Source: Onchidella celtica (Eukaryota; Mollusca; Gastropoda; Systellommatophora; Onchidiidae). Taken from it: a DNA stretch of 64,000 nt. Positions within the stretch are counted from its first letter, which is position 1. Each line of letters begins with the position of its first letter. The stretch is taken from positions 10,546,444 through 10,610,443 of the forward strand of contig OZ007571.1 of assembly GCA_963931925.1 (NCBI GenBank), read 5' to 3'. Shown here piece by piece: positions 51,201 through 60,900 of this stretch. The notes beneath the pieces were generated by a model. It was not told the origin of the DNA, did not search any database, and saw nothing but the letters and a program-made list of their open reading frames with translations. Made by a program: the position numbers and the translations under genes.

Positions 51201-54200
51201 AAAGAACGTGGGAACGGGAGAGAACACAGACGTCACCACTTGTTTGATTTTTACTGTTGTCGACCAGGCCCTTGCGTGTCTCAGAAAACAAAGCTTCACA
51301 TCAACTCCGCCGCATATTGAGCGTGTTTTTCTTTGAAACGTGCCATTTTTCCGTTTAAACACTGTTCATTTGTGGGAGATGACGCCACTCTTTCTTTCTA
51401 TTTAGAATAAAAAATCTTAGTCTTGCGCGCTGAAATCGATGCAACTGGACAGCAGAGCTAATGTGTCATATAGCTCAGATTCAATGAAATCTATAATTTC
51501 AAAAACGTAAAGGGCAAAATAATTATCGCACGTAAACTCTTGAGGTGACACACGGACAAACAAAGAATATGCACAGCACGTCCGCAGGAGAATTAAACGC
51601 GTTTTACTCATTCTAAAGCGGTTTGAAGGCGTCAAGGGTTCAGTCGACAGTTCGTCGGCATTTTAGCTTGGCCCTTCAACGGTCCCACGAAAATATTTCT
51701 CTCAATTCAGTCTGGCTCCACAACGGAGATATTTATTGTTTTCTGTCATCAAATCTCACACAAAGCTCGACAAAAGAGAGACGAATGTCACAGGACGAAC
51801 ATGTTAGGACAGCACGCACGCAATGAACGAGCTATTGGACTGATACGTTTGAAGTAGGATCAAGCTTCAGACAGGCCAAAATCATCTTTGCAGCAGCCTG
51901 TGACAACATTAAGTCTACAGAAAGGACATGCCCTGTGTCCCTGACGCCAAACAGGGAGGTTCCCCTGCTATTTCCCCATTCCCAGTGATTTTTGGCCCAT
52001 TGTCCCGCTCCTCCCCGTAACCTCCACAGAGTACAGACGGACAAGCGCGCACCAGGCCAGAGTGGCACAGATAATCTTCCAACGAGACTAGAGCAGTCTG
52101 AAAACTCCAGGAGGGAAGTATGCTTCCTTAAGCTTCAAGTCCAGATAAATCAGTAACTATTTTTAAATTCAACATCTGATCCCACTTCCCTTCCCTTGCC
52201 TTTCTTTACCCCCCCCCCCCCCACCCTTTTGTTTTTCTGTATATATGACAAATATTGGATTAACAACTGACGTCTGGGAAGACATACTCGATCCTGACCA
52301 CCCACCAACATCATGCTGTTTGGCTGTGCAATTTAAGGTGGGCTCATCGTCAACATATGGTACTAACCAGCTGCAAGAAGGAGTCCTTCCCTGCATAATG
52401 CATTAAACCCACTCCACTTGCGAAGTCACTGCAAAATTATCATCCTGATTTTAAAAGAACATGAAAACGCGGATACGCCGTCAGAGAAATGCAATTTCTG
52501 TCGCTCACCAACAAGAACCTGAACTTAAGTGTCATCTAGCCTACATTATTGTCTTGTGCCAAACGTTAGCCGAACTAATGATGCCGCTAACTTGCAAGAG
52601 TAATTGTTCTTTGACTACAAAATGTATTCGCCATGACTTTTGACATTTCTATAATAAAGTGTCGATATTATGAATACTGTGCATTAACATATATATCATA
52701 TTCATTTCGAAATCGACGGCGTGAGGTTTCCTTTCAGTGAAATGACTGCGTTGAGATATCAGTCCCTGAAGTAAGTTGTGATGAGCAGTGTTACTGGCGC
52801 CAGCACATTTTTCAACGTTTCAGCCACTACAGACGTATGGTTTGTGACTGATCTATCCAGGGGTTTCCTGCTTACTGTTCAATATAAACTACCAAATATA
52901 TTTAAAAACTGCCGGTAGACCCCGTAACTACTCTGAAATACCCTGAACCTCCTGACGCTATGAACATAAAATATGGCAACATGTGCATGCCTTGTAAACG
53001 TATAGAAATGCCGTAAGAAAATCTAAGGAAGAGCCCCTTTGGTGAGAAGATTTCAGTCTATCGACTATAATAGCTACAAAATATTTCAGAACTGCACTTA
53101 AAACCCCGGAACCAGAGAGTTTTCTTGTGGGTGCATCTTGGTTCATGGAAACATAAAATACTACAACATACTCGTCCCCTGACTAAAGAAAATACAACCA
53201 TAGTCTGAGAAAGTGTCTAGCGTCGGTTGATTTGATCTAATGATCTGTATCTCGGGGCCACTGATAAGGCTGGGGGAAGGAACTCTACAGTGAATCACGG
53301 TGACTCATGGCCGGCTGGGACCTGGGCCATCACATAACGATTGGACCGTCTCTGCGCTACAGTTAGATTACAGCGACTGCTTGCTGGATCTGACCATTTC
53401 CTTCGATCTAGAACGTGGTCTTCCTCATCTAATCGGCATTACTTCCTGCCAGCGCAACCACTAAACTGTACGCGGCCGGTTACTGCAGTGTCCAGCTTGT
53501 ACTGTATAGATACAAATACTTTCCTGTCAAAACCTATGTTACTGCGCTCATTTACACTGAGGGGTGCGAGACAATCTACATTTTCCTCTCAAACCCTGAG
53601 TTACCATGCTCATTTACACTGAGGGGTGCAAGATAATCTATATTTTCCCATCAAAACCCAAGTTACCATGCTCATTTACACTGAGGGGTGCAAGATAATC
53701 TATATTTTCCCATCAAAACCCAAGTTACCATGCTCATTTACACTGAGGAGTGCAAGATAATCTATATTTTCCCATCAAAACCCAAGTTACCATGCTCATT
53801 TACACTGAGGGGTGCAAGATAATCTATATTTTCCCATCAAAACCCAAGTTACCATGCTCATTTACACTGAGGGGTGCACAATCACAGTGCTGGAAGAAAC
53901 AGACTCCCATTTGTGGAAGCTCTGTCCAGAAATTGTTTGAGCAAAAAATTACTGAACTCAAATTTCTAACAGTTCTCTGTCAATTAATGACAATCATTAA
54001 TACTACTTATTGATGTCAGCAAAACAACCCATGACGCTACTGTGGCAGTAATTCAGTCCACGAATCAAATGCCTCATCATACAGAGTACACGGTCCACAA
54101 TGCTTAGCCAGGGATTCTAATGTAATATGGCTTCCCTTGCATAGTTCGAGGAAAGCTGTCTGGTATCACTACTGAATCAAAAAGAGAGGCCAAAGTATCT

Positions 54201-57200
54201 CCGTTGTTGTTTTTTTCCTGGATAAAACTTCTTCACTGTATCTGATCTGGTTATGATAGTCGCCAATGTGTCGCCCCGTAGTGAGTGGACTATCACTACA
54301 GCCTCCTACCCTATGTTACACTGGTAATTCTGTGGTGATGAAAACTGCATCATACAGAGGCAAATAATGAAACTCGGAGATGGAGAGAGAATCGGTGAAT
54401 GTGATCACACTGAGGGGCATTCACTTGTTTTTAGCCAGCCAATGCCTAAAATTTCCGATAACCTCAAATGATTAAAACACAGATGCCGTTCACAAAACAA
54501 CAAAAAACACAAACAAATACAGTGACAACAACAAACAACAGTCACCCCCCCCCCCCTTTTTTTTTGGTCGAGTATTAAGAAATCTCGATATTGGCAAATC
54601 CTTCGCGTATCGGATTTCAAATGAGGAAAAACGAATTGTCTCATTGTCGCTAGAGAGCATGATCGAATTTTGCCACCTCCCTTGGCGAAAAGTGCTTCCA
54701 TTTTGTGCGGATTGGCAGGCACTATCACAGTTTAACTATTACTGCCTATCGATTTCCAAATCCAGGCCAAGTAAATTCAATTCATGTTAAAGCTATCACG
54801 GCGGAATTGATGTGATGTTTCAAAATGCACTGACAGATACAGATATGAAAAAATGCAAATCAATATGAATATGACAGCATAGCGGTTTGGTTTTTCATTA
54901 TTTGTTTATTGTACTTCTCATAAGCGCCGTTCTGTGGGGCTGCTAAAGTCCTAGCTGTTCGTTTCTGCCTTGCGCGACAGGCTAAATGCACGAGCGATCT
55001 AATAATACGGATGACGATCTGCATCCGCAAAGATGCCGAGTGACAGGTAGATTTCCCCCTTCAAAGCAGAACATCGTAAAATAAAAAGTCTTCATGATTT
55101 GTCAGGGAAAACTTAACGCTCTGTTTGATGACTGGCAACGGGACAAGGCCGCTGCATGAATTCTCTGATGTCCATAGTTTATGTGCATGAGATGCTGGCG
55201 CAGCAAGAACATTAACCAACTTTCAACCGCGGAGGCTTTTATGCTAGAAGGCTGGGGGAGGGGACAGAGAGTGAGAGAGTGAGAGAGAGAGGGGGAGAAA
55301 GACACACACACACACACGCTGACAGAAGGAGAGAGAGGGAGAGAGAGAAAGACAGAGAGGGGGGGGCACACTCTTAGCTTTAGGCTGAGTGGAAGAGTGC
55401 TTGTAAATGTTGTTTTTCGTCGGAGGGGGGGGGGGGCGACCACACGTAACTTACCAACAATTTAAAGAACTATAGACCTGAACTATAGACCTCTAACTAG
55501 ACCCTTGTCCTTGAGCTACGCAGCCGTCTGCGCACTTTCAATTACTGAGCGTTATAAGAAAGCGGAAGGGAGAACATTCCGTGTCCCTGAGCGCAGAGAA
55601 GTCAATAAGGGAGGTTACCAATTGGTCCCATTTGAAACCTCGCGGACTAGGGATGTCAAAATTTCACTGTGCTGTCATAATCAGGGGGAAATGAGAAACG
55701 GTGCATAAACTGCCAAGTATGAAACCACGATATCTATCTTGTTTTGTTTCAGTTTGAAATAAAAACTGTGGTATCATGTGTTAAAACCGTATGCAAGGAG
55801 ATCTACGCGTATAAGCTCTTCACTCCACCAACATGGCAGAAGGCCCTGTCAACCGAAGCTCAACTTCTTTTTTTTATCTTTTTAAATTAAAGAACTGACC
55901 ACTTACGAACCAGCGCTTTCTTTGGAGGGTAAGGCGCTCTTTTATTGCCTTAACGAAGTTTATTTGCCTTTTCAGTTTAATTGGACAAAATATTTCTTAA
56001 GGATCTGTATTGAAACGAACTTCACGTCAAGAACTTGATGGTGCGCCATTGGAGCAATGCTGACGTAAAAGGCCCATAGTGTGCGTACGTCAAGTATCTA
56101 CCTCCTTGATGATACAACAATGCGTTCGCAGATGCTGATACCATCTTGTTTTTTGATAAAACAATTGGGCAAATTGACAGATATCTCAGTTTCATTCTTC
56201 ACAGTCCATGTAATGTTAGGGTAGTTCAGGAAATGACTCACTTAGTTCACGATATGAAATGAATCAGTCTTCAACGGCGATACCAAAAACAATCTTCTGC
56301 TTCATAAATATTGGGGATGGTGAGTTCATTTGGGGCTAAAAAGTCTATGAATTGTGTACAATGTGGTATAGGCACCAGACTTTGTATGTCAGCGGGTATT
56401 TCCATACAACTCTAGAAAATATTGAAGATTTCCCGTCTGCAGCGTTCTGGAATAAGCTGGTTTGGTTGTAATATGAATGGGAATGTTCTTTGACAGCGTC
56501 CACAGACCGCCACAAGTTTGCTTTCTGTAATGCCCACTGGTCAATTAGATGGTCACTCCACTGATTTTAAACGTCACGGTTGATTTTCTTTATCAGCGTC
56601 AGATTTTGTACGTCACGAAATTGATGAAATATTAATTTTCTAGACTTCCGGCATGCGCTCAATTCTGCCGCTGGTCAAAAGTGGTCATTCTGGTCAGTTA
56701 TGTGACCTGTGGTCAGTCTGGACACTAACCAAGGGATATGTGAGCACGCACTGCCCATTTTCAATTTCAAATCTTAATATGGAATCTGGAATATTCCACT
56801 GATTCACAGCTTTGGTGTCGTAAAAAGTCTCTTTTTTTTTTTCTCCTTCTCCCCATGCCCTCTCCTCCTTGACTTGCATCATTAATTTTTTGCATGCCAT
56901 TGGCGGAGGAAAGCTTTCAAACTGAATCCCTGGACAGATCTGCCCATGGAATTTATTGCCGGACAGAAGAGTTCTTGCCACTTCCCTGCCCGCGGCTTAC
57001 GTTGCCAGCTCTTCCCGCGTCATAGCCGCGATAATCGTACATAATCCCTCTCAATTTCCAGAGATCCTGAAGACATGCATTTATTCCTGGCAATGTGAAA
57101 CCAAATTGGCCCTTACTTCGATACCACCCATTTAACGTATCTGAACTCCGCAAGATTTATAATATATATATATATATATATTCTAGAAATGAAAGCAGTT

Positions 57201-57864
57201 TGATTTTTTCTAACACCTGATTCAAATGAATCCAAAGGAAATGCCATACTGGCTAAACAAGTGTGAAAATAATAAATAATGAAATAAAAAACAATAATAA
57301 TAATAATAACCTTTCATTTAAAAAATTTTTTTTGAAGAAAGAAATCTCACCCCTCTTTTGATTCTAAGCGGCCTTCTTTTATTTTGTCTAATGTGTTCTG
57401 AGAGAGTGATTGTCGAGATCGGAAAATAGTCAATTTGGATATTATAATCACATTTAAAAATGGCTCAAAACTGAATCGTTTAGGGCTGCTTTCATTGAAA
57501 CTGAATGATGTCCCTTTTTGGTCTCAGAGGTTTGAGGACGAGAGCAGATCAAGTGTTTGTAAAGGCCTGTGAGTGGGAGCGTGATGAACTGATTTTATTT
57601 CAGTCTTGTTTTTAACTTTAGTTCAGCGCCTTAGAGCACACCATTTTTATTTTATTTTTTGGTGGATGTGAGCGCTATACAAGTTAATTATTACACTACA
57701 TTGTATGTGTGAGTCATTCCCTGACCATAATAAAAAAAAAAAAGTTCGTATCTAATCTAGTGAAGTTTATCAAGTATGTACTCACCAGCCGAGTAGGCAG
57801 GGCCGTAGACGTTGATGAGCACTGCCACCAGGGCAATCAGCACACATGGGTGTGAGCCCCCCAT
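23856..57864 (-). CDS. Lar: LAR-type receptor protein tyrosine phosphatase, 5' part (signal peptide, Ig1, Ig2); 3' part outside window
   Basis: Receptor phosphatases of the LAR family are neuronal cell-surface proteins (three Ig domains, FnIII repeats, one membrane pass, two cytoplasmic phosphatase domains) that bind heparan sulfate proteoglycans and act in axon guidance and synapse formation. Four well-supported minus-strand exons splice in phase 1 throughout into one open frame of about 226 residues: signal peptide, Ig1, and Ig2 split over two exons. The family signature is clearest in Ig2, where GDPEPEISWLKDGLPVD followed by DEGTYECVAEN matches the LAR Ig2 pattern (NPDPEISWFKDFLPVD and DQGKYECVATN in vertebrates). 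Ig1 keeps the GGV..F.C start and a basic KSGKK patch after the core Trp, where the vertebrate proteins have the lysine-rich heparan sulfate site. Ig3, FnIII, membrane and phosphatase exons are not seen. Another Ig-superfamily protein is possible but less likely, because domain order, linker and intron positions all fit LAR. Confidence 0.83.
23967..27565 (-). other. Lar intron splitting Ig2, about 3.6 kb
   Basis: This phase-1 intron lies inside Ig2 at the position where vertebrate LAR genes insert meA. I searched by eye for a short phase-1 exon (length divisible by three, AG acceptor, GTRAG donor). Several donor-like sites exist (near 24,227 and 26,482), but none gave an in-phase exon. It contains poly-C tracts at 24,980 and 26,227 and a poly-G tract at 27,319. 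Confidence 0.65.
27566..27742 (-). CDS. Lar: Lar exon encoding the N-terminal half of Ig2
   Basis: This 177-nt exon has acceptor TTGTTTTCAG|GT and donor GTCAG|GTAGGC, both phase 1. It encodes FPKGYPRIETHPKL, VEKDRNVILQCEAKGD, the core Trp in EISWLKDGLPVD, and PRIDIMES. The first half closely follows the LAR Ig2 start (GFPTI....L.VVE), and the stretch around ISWLKDGLPVD is the most diagnostic piece of the gene. The exon ends in the C'-D region of the Ig fold, at the place where vertebrate PTPRD/PTPRS carry the meA micro-exon. The preceding intron is about 20.2 kb and the following one about 3.6 kb. Confidence 0.88.
29890..29998 (-). repeat. Dispersed repeat pair, copy 1
   Basis: Shares GTTCCAATTTCATTG, ACAAGAAAAC.GAAGAAAA and GAACAAAC.AAAAGCAAAA with 31,496-31,604 in the same orientation, over about 108 bp. 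Identity unknown; probably two fragments of one transposable element family. Orientation of the source element is not known. Confidence 0.75.
30849..31044. mobile_element. 196-bp foldback MITE with 72-bp inverted arms and TA duplication
   Basis: Arms 30,849-30,920 and 30,972-31,044 are complementary almost throughout, with one indel and an end mismatch. The loop is about 51 bp. The termini read AGGRTAGCCACACAAA, and the element is flanked by TA on both sides (30,847-30,848 and 31,045-31,046). A TA target points to Tc1/mariner-type mobilisation. There is no coding capacity. High arm identity suggests recent insertion or arm homogenisation. Confidence 0.88.
31496..31604 (-). repeat. Dispersed repeat pair, copy 2
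   Basis: Second copy of the repeat at 29,890-29,998, 1.6 kb away. A short minus ORF here looks like a signal peptide, but it is repeat sequence and not supported as a gene. Confidence 0.75.
32783..33041. mobile_element. Second foldback MITE-like element, about 260 bp
   Basis: Arms of about 44 bp (32,783-32,826 and 32,999-33,041) share CGCGGGTA, CAAAATTGTTG and CAGTGATATGAAT in inverted orientation with a few mismatches. The interior is about 170 bp, and no clear target duplication was seen. Its sequence is unrelated to the element at 30,849. Confidence 0.78.
35905..36152 (+). mobile_element. Dispersed LINE/SINE-tail-like repeat, copy 1
   Basis: Aligns with 57,468-57,708 over about 240 bp. 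Shared blocks include TGAAACTGAA.GATGTCCC, GAGTGGGAGC.TGATGAA, GCGCCTTAGAGCAC and GCGCTATACAAGTTAATTAT. It ends in short TTATTAC repeats. The final block resembles the conserved 3' tail of CR1/L2-type LINEs and SINEs that borrow it; assignment is tentative. Confidence 0.7.
36553..37485 (-). CDS. Unrecognised 310-codon ORF in Lar intron (doubtful)
   Basis: Apart from the LINE this is the longest open frame in the window, and far longer than expected by chance at typical stop density. I recognise no domain. It has several hydrophobic stretches, a proline run produced by a poly-G tract at about 36,690, and no flanking splice or promoter signal that I can defend. Composition looks like intronic DNA. 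It could be a decayed transposon ORF or an accident of local GA-rich composition. Confidence 0.15.
   Translation of the reverse strand: MNGRETDDRIRVFKMKAYNFIKAQLNITTSQETAKQTNKQKKSNFGGEFKHFYRKRKLRLDRIDVTFSYSSFSPLFHNLVFAPSPLFPTLSYSLTLCVSFMTVYIYACTMFPPQSIWRREQVPVSLYFLIYNSKRSQENSLIDLLYGYWFSDCVGVCMSICLLLRSSVRQFGLSLCEPNCLFWGHLPTFSLQIMIWGGWGWDVSGEAGGEIEFWRRGGIILSTGEESSQGIHYAYIRKQQSGFFLSHCPTPFPTSSFSFSPPPPPLTPAFFKTEQTKVIDGFQPEMVSCIFVVCPDIVVWHPGRLSHAGR
42650..42722 (-). mobile_element. Possible degenerate tRNA-derived sequence
   Basis: The minus strand has CTCAGCTGGTAGA (about 42,693-42,706), a good box A. The expected box B is poor (GGTGTTCCAGCTCC), so it is at most a decayed tRNA or SINE. Confidence 0.3.
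43910..44170 (-). mobile_element. Candidate DNA-transposon 3' tail with transposase C-terminus
   Basis: The left edge reads TACAGGGTGTTTCC, like the CAGGGTGT termini of several mariner-like elements. In the minus direction a 58-codon open frame ends at the TGA at 43,996-43,998. It contains C-H-Q-C-L-A-Q-K-G-H-W-F-G-H-L, resembling the C-x2-C...G-x-H-F-x-H-L tail that closes many IS630/Tc1-type transposases. No catalytic domain and no opposite terminus were found, so it is a fragment. Confidence 0.38.
45139..45204. repeat. GA microsatellite
   Basis: GA tract followed by A-run and CAGACAGG-type tetranucleotides to about 45,250. Confidence 0.95.
45764..46027 (+). mobile_element. tRNA-Glu-like SINE, about 265 bp, with A-rich tail
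   Basis: Box A TGGTCCAGAGG (45,770-45,780) and box B GGTTCGATTCC (45,813-45,823) are strong. The T stem CCGGG/CCCGG is perfect, and the anticodon-loop region CCTCTCATG recalls tRNA-Glu(CTC). A non-tRNA body of about 190 bp follows, with the short palindrome CTCGGATACTCCGAG, ending in an A-rich tail (CAAAATAAAAAAAA). It depends on a partner LINE for mobility. The best-preserved SINE in the window. Confidence 0.82.
46996..47057. repeat. GAAA/CAAA tetranucleotide microsatellite
   Basis: Mixed AAAG and AAAC units. Confidence 0.92.
47927..48238 (-). CDS. Lar: Lar exon encoding the Ig1 domain
   Basis: This 312-nt exon encodes a full I-set Ig domain. The acceptor is GTCCACAG|GT at 48,239-48,240 and the donor GAGA|GTAAGA at 47,926; both ends are phase 1. 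Visible landmarks are PPKITLAPKD at the A strand, the first Cys in GFFCRASGNPAP, the core Trp in FHWEKSGKK, LRIKEA in strand E, and the second Cys in NATFTCVANNGLGEA, then strand G KIYPKV. The order and wording match LAR Ig1 (GGVASF.C..., W.KKGKKV, LRI.P, Y.C.A.N..GE). The basic cluster KSGKK aligns with the lysines that bind heparan sulfate and chondroitin sulfate in vertebrate family members. One vertebrate Lys is Glu or Ser here, so the charge is somewhat reduced. Confidence 0.88.
48239..49132 (-). other. Lar intron between candidate micro-exon and Ig1, 894 bp
   Basis: Nothing recognisable is present apart from T/A-rich tracts. A 141-residue minus ORF at 48,506-48,931 lies here, but it has no domain I can name and no splice-compatible extension. 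Confidence 0.45.
49133..49198 (-). CDS. Lar: Candidate 66-nt cassette exon of Lar between signal peptide and Ig1
   Basis: On the minus strand a 66-nt segment is bounded by an acceptor (CTTTAATATTCAG|GC) and a near-ideal donor (CCAGA|GTAAGTAT). Entered in phase 1 from the signal-peptide exon, it reads 22 codons without a stop and leaves in phase 1. It therefore fits in frame whether included or skipped. The encoded linker begins GLNHDEPLLV, contains an N-D-T glycosylation sequon and ends LPVIQ; on inclusion the first Ig1 residue becomes Ser instead of Gly. I know of no homologue. The splice signals, length divisible by three and matching phase make it a good alternative micro-exon candidate, but chance cannot be excluded without transcripts. 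Confidence 0.45.
50750..50836. repeat. Duplicated G-rich block with many G-runs
   Basis: Several G-runs of five to fourteen bases are separated by single T or A. The segment GGTGTCTGTTCTTGGGG occurs twice, about 45 bp apart. Strong G-quadruplex potential on the plus strand, meaning the non-template strand of the overlying Lar gene is the C-rich one. Confidence 0.85.
53517..53879 (+). repeat. 62-bp minisatellite, about 5.5 copies
   Basis: Units start with CATTTACACTGAGGGGTGCA at 53,549, 53,611, 53,673, 53,735 and 53,797, with partial units at both ends. The first unit is most divergent; inner units are almost identical. Confidence 0.95.
55260..55365. repeat. GA/CA microsatellite cluster
   Basis: GA tracts with ACACAC and GGGG interruptions; a poly-G run follows at about 55,425. 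Confidence 0.9.
57158..57181. repeat. TA dinucleotide microsatellite
   Basis: About eleven AT units. Confidence 0.9.
57468..57708 (+). mobile_element. Dispersed LINE/SINE-tail-like repeat, copy 2
   Basis: Second copy of the 35,905-36,152 family, same orientation, ending TTAATTATTACACTACATTG. It lies in Lar intron 1 within about 80 bp of the signal-exon donor. Confidence 0.7.
57786..57864 (-). CDS. Lar: Lar coding exon 1: signal peptide
   Basis: The exon encodes 26 residues plus one base, read right to left. The start ATG at 57,864 has G at -3 and G at +4, a good Kozak context. The peptide begins MGGSHPC, has the hydrophobic core VLIALVAVLINVY and ends GPAYSA, a typical Ala-X-Ala-like cleavage site. 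The donor is G|GTGAGT at 57,785, phase 1. Joined to the Ig1 exon it gives AYSA-GPPKIT, which places cleavage just before Ig1, as expected for a secreted N-terminus. It was missed as an ORF because it is short. Its identity rests mainly on perfect phase compatibility with Ig1 and on the signal-peptide character. Confidence 0.75.
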
Positions 57865-57926
57865 CGCAGACAGGGTGGGGGGCGATTTCGAACACTGTAC
57901 TCACACTAGACGCTAGATTGGCTTAC
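57865..57926 (-). other. Lar: Probable 5'-UTR part of Lar coding exon 1
   Basis: Upstream of the ATG the minus strand runs about 62 bases to an acceptor-like TTTCTTCAG whose AG lies at 57,927-57,928. This suggests the exon begins here and that a further 5'-UTR exon and the promoter lie to the right, possibly beyond the window. A second possible AG occurs closer to the ATG, so the boundary is inferred. Confidence 0.4.
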
Positions 57927-60900
57927 CTGAAGAAATGACATGAAACAACATGGTTACCGTAACTTGCATGACGTCATGGGACAATCAAACATCTATCCAG
58001 ATTCTCTGTGCATCTGTCCCCGTACACACCAGGTGGGTTGAGTCTTCACAATGTTTCTTGTATGAATCCATGCACAAATTTTGACACAAATCTTTCCATA
58101 AAACAGTGGTCTTTGAAATATGGAATTCACACACACTTAATTTCTGATTCTGAACCCGATTACAGCACACAATTTCACATGTTCAGGATTACTCAATATT
58201 CAAAACTGAGCTTATGGGTTTAATCTTCCCGCGGGTTTGTCACAAAAAAAGGATATTAATATCAAATGTATACTGCCAACAGTCACTTGGCAAATTCATG
58301 TCCACAATCCTTCAGTGCTCGTAATTATATGCGAATGAATGACTTTCGGTGAAAGAGGATGAAGAAATATTTCAGTCATTATTCAAATACACAACTCTAT
58401 TTCCTGCACTGGCTAGGATAATAATCCTTTCAGGTAACATGCCCCCCCCCCCTCTTACAACCACTCAACCCCGCCTACATTACTACTGCTAATTTGCATA
58501 TCGCAGCCCGATGTGAAACATCCACATTAATTTCGGTAACATTTGGCTGGCCGCTGAAGACAACAATGTCATTCCCGAATAACTTTCTGCATAGGACAAA
58601 ACTCAAGGAAAAAAATCATACTGATATTTTTCTTTTTCCAACCAATACTTTAAATTCCCGAGGCCTATTAACCTGTAAAGCCACCTTTAAGAAAAGCAAA
58701 GTATGAAAGGGGAACGTGAGGTAGTATATTCTCTGAGAACACAGCGGGACAACGTCCTGGGGCAATAATCTTATAAAAAGGCAACGTCCTGGAGCACAAA
58801 TCTGATCAAAAAGGCAGTGTCTCAATAGCCATCTCACTCCTAATTGGAGTAAAGCAATTTGTGCTTGGGGAGCGCCAGGTTTATACCATGTTCGAAGAAA
58901 GAGTCTGTGAGAGACGCAATAACAAAAACACGACTCCCTCACGGATGGTGCTTACACAGGGAAAACTCAATTCTTTGTTTTGAAGAACAAAGCTCATGCC
59001 GGACGCCAGACTTTCTCTGACACATCCCGCATACAATTATAAAGGACAAAAGCGAAGAGATAAACACAGATATGATCACGGATAAACAGGAGATTCAAAC
59101 ATCAGCTTGCCGCGCTCTTTGTCTTAATAGTTCACTTTAAGACTAATGTAATGCATGATGAATACAGTATACAGTTTGATCTACACAGTGCTGATTCTTT
59201 AGTGCGCCATCATTTGCATAAAGAAATTTCGACAGATCAGAGATACAAATACGTGTGTGTATCAAGAAAATTGTGCCTGAAGGAGTGACCTTAGTCTGAC
59301 ATTTTGTTTTTTCTTAAGATGCTAGTGACTCATCGGACGAAAGGACTGAAACATGATTCTGTGATAGTTCAAAGCCCAAACCCAAACACTAACTTTAGAA
59401 CATTACATCACTCCGAGTGAGAACTTCGAATGTCGACGCAACCGTAAACTCCACACATATTATTTTCCATGATTACCTTGACACAAAATAATAGAAATGA
59501 AAATTTTGGCATCCAAGACAATAAAACCAGGCGTAAATGTATCAAGCTGAAGAAAACTGCAAAAGTTCCGGTTTTCTACCATCATAAATTTGCACTAGGA
59601 AACAGCAGATATTGTGTGACTCAAAACATGGATGCAATGAAACCTGCCTCGGAGACCATCCAAAATTTGGTCTGAACACAAGATACGGACTGGCAAAATA
59701 TCTCAAGAATGCTACTGATCCTTCATCTTCTAAAAAGCAGAAATAATCAAATCGCTGTCAACTTAATGCATTTTCCAAATCACCAACATAACGAACACAA
59801 TGAAACGCACGAATCTTGACACTGCACAGACTGCCAAATCGGACATACACGCTTCCATCCGAGAAAAAGTTCAAAACCTTTCAAATATTTATCTAAAGTG
59901 TTGATCTGACACTGATTTGCAATGTGAGCAACAGGCGCGTCCCTAAACGGATAAAGACACTGAGACTTGTTTAAAGTGGTCCTCAGAGACCCGCACACAA
60001 AAAGGCCTGGAGTCGTGTCCACTCGCTGAGAGCACAAGGACGCTTTTTCCGATTTATCGGCACTGGCAAAAACAAATGGGATATTATGCTGGAGCTTGCG
60101 CGTCGCTTGGCGCTGTACTGGCTTGGTCCCCGTACTAGGCATTGATCTTTAGAGGGGAAAGGTTGTAGCTTTGGAGGGAAAGAGGACGATGAGGAGGGGT
60201 GGAGGATGTCCTTTAGAGGGAGGGTAGGAACTTGAAGGGTTGACATGCTGTTTGAGAGAAAGGGTATTGAGTTAGAAGGCACTGTGAGATGACGGCCAGA
60301 GAAATAAGTGGTTGAGATGAAAGAAAAAGGCAAAGAAGTGTTTTGTTTACGGCCTGTTTACATTCTCCTGGGGAAAGGCCGTGCTCAATGACAATCTTAG
60401 GCTCTTTAGCATCAAATAAACATGTAATTCAAAATAAAAGTCAAGAAATGAGAACAAGGATCAATGGTGAAGACACGTAGATGTTGGGGGGGGGGGGGGA
60501 ATAGCTTGGTGTACTCTCTTTATCATACACACCATGTTGAGGATATGAAGACAAGAAGAAAAAAAGCGTTCGATTCAGTAAGAAAGAAAGAAAAGACTAT
60601 CAAGATACTTTTATTTACCGCTTTGACTATAAGATGGTGGGCATGGAATCGTCCCAGTGAAAATGTGGGATTTATACCTAATTTTCTTGGGATTTGGGCA
60701 CTTGAAGGTCTGTGTTGATCTAAGGTAGACCAAGTGTGGAACCGATGCTGATACATAACATGTAAAATAATTCATCCGACATGAAGCAAAGTGGTTTTTT
60801 TGCCGGGGTGGGGGGTGGGGGGGGGGGAGAAAGAAACGTAGAGAGCGAATCCGTCTTCGGTGGATCAAATACACAACACCAAGAAAATATTCTCCAGAAA

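Larger units (their letters stand above)
49199..57785 (-). other. Lar intron 1 (signal exon to candidate micro-exon), about 8.6 kb
   Basis: No coding sequence was recognised. The intron contains poly-C and poly-G tracts (49,760; 50,750-50,836; 52,210; 54,545; 55,425), a 62-bp minisatellite (53,517-53,879), GA/CA microsatellites around 55,260-55,365, a TA run near 57,158, and one copy of a dispersed repeat (57,468-57,708) just inside the donor. If the micro-exon is not real, intron 1 extends to 48,239. Confidence 0.6.
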
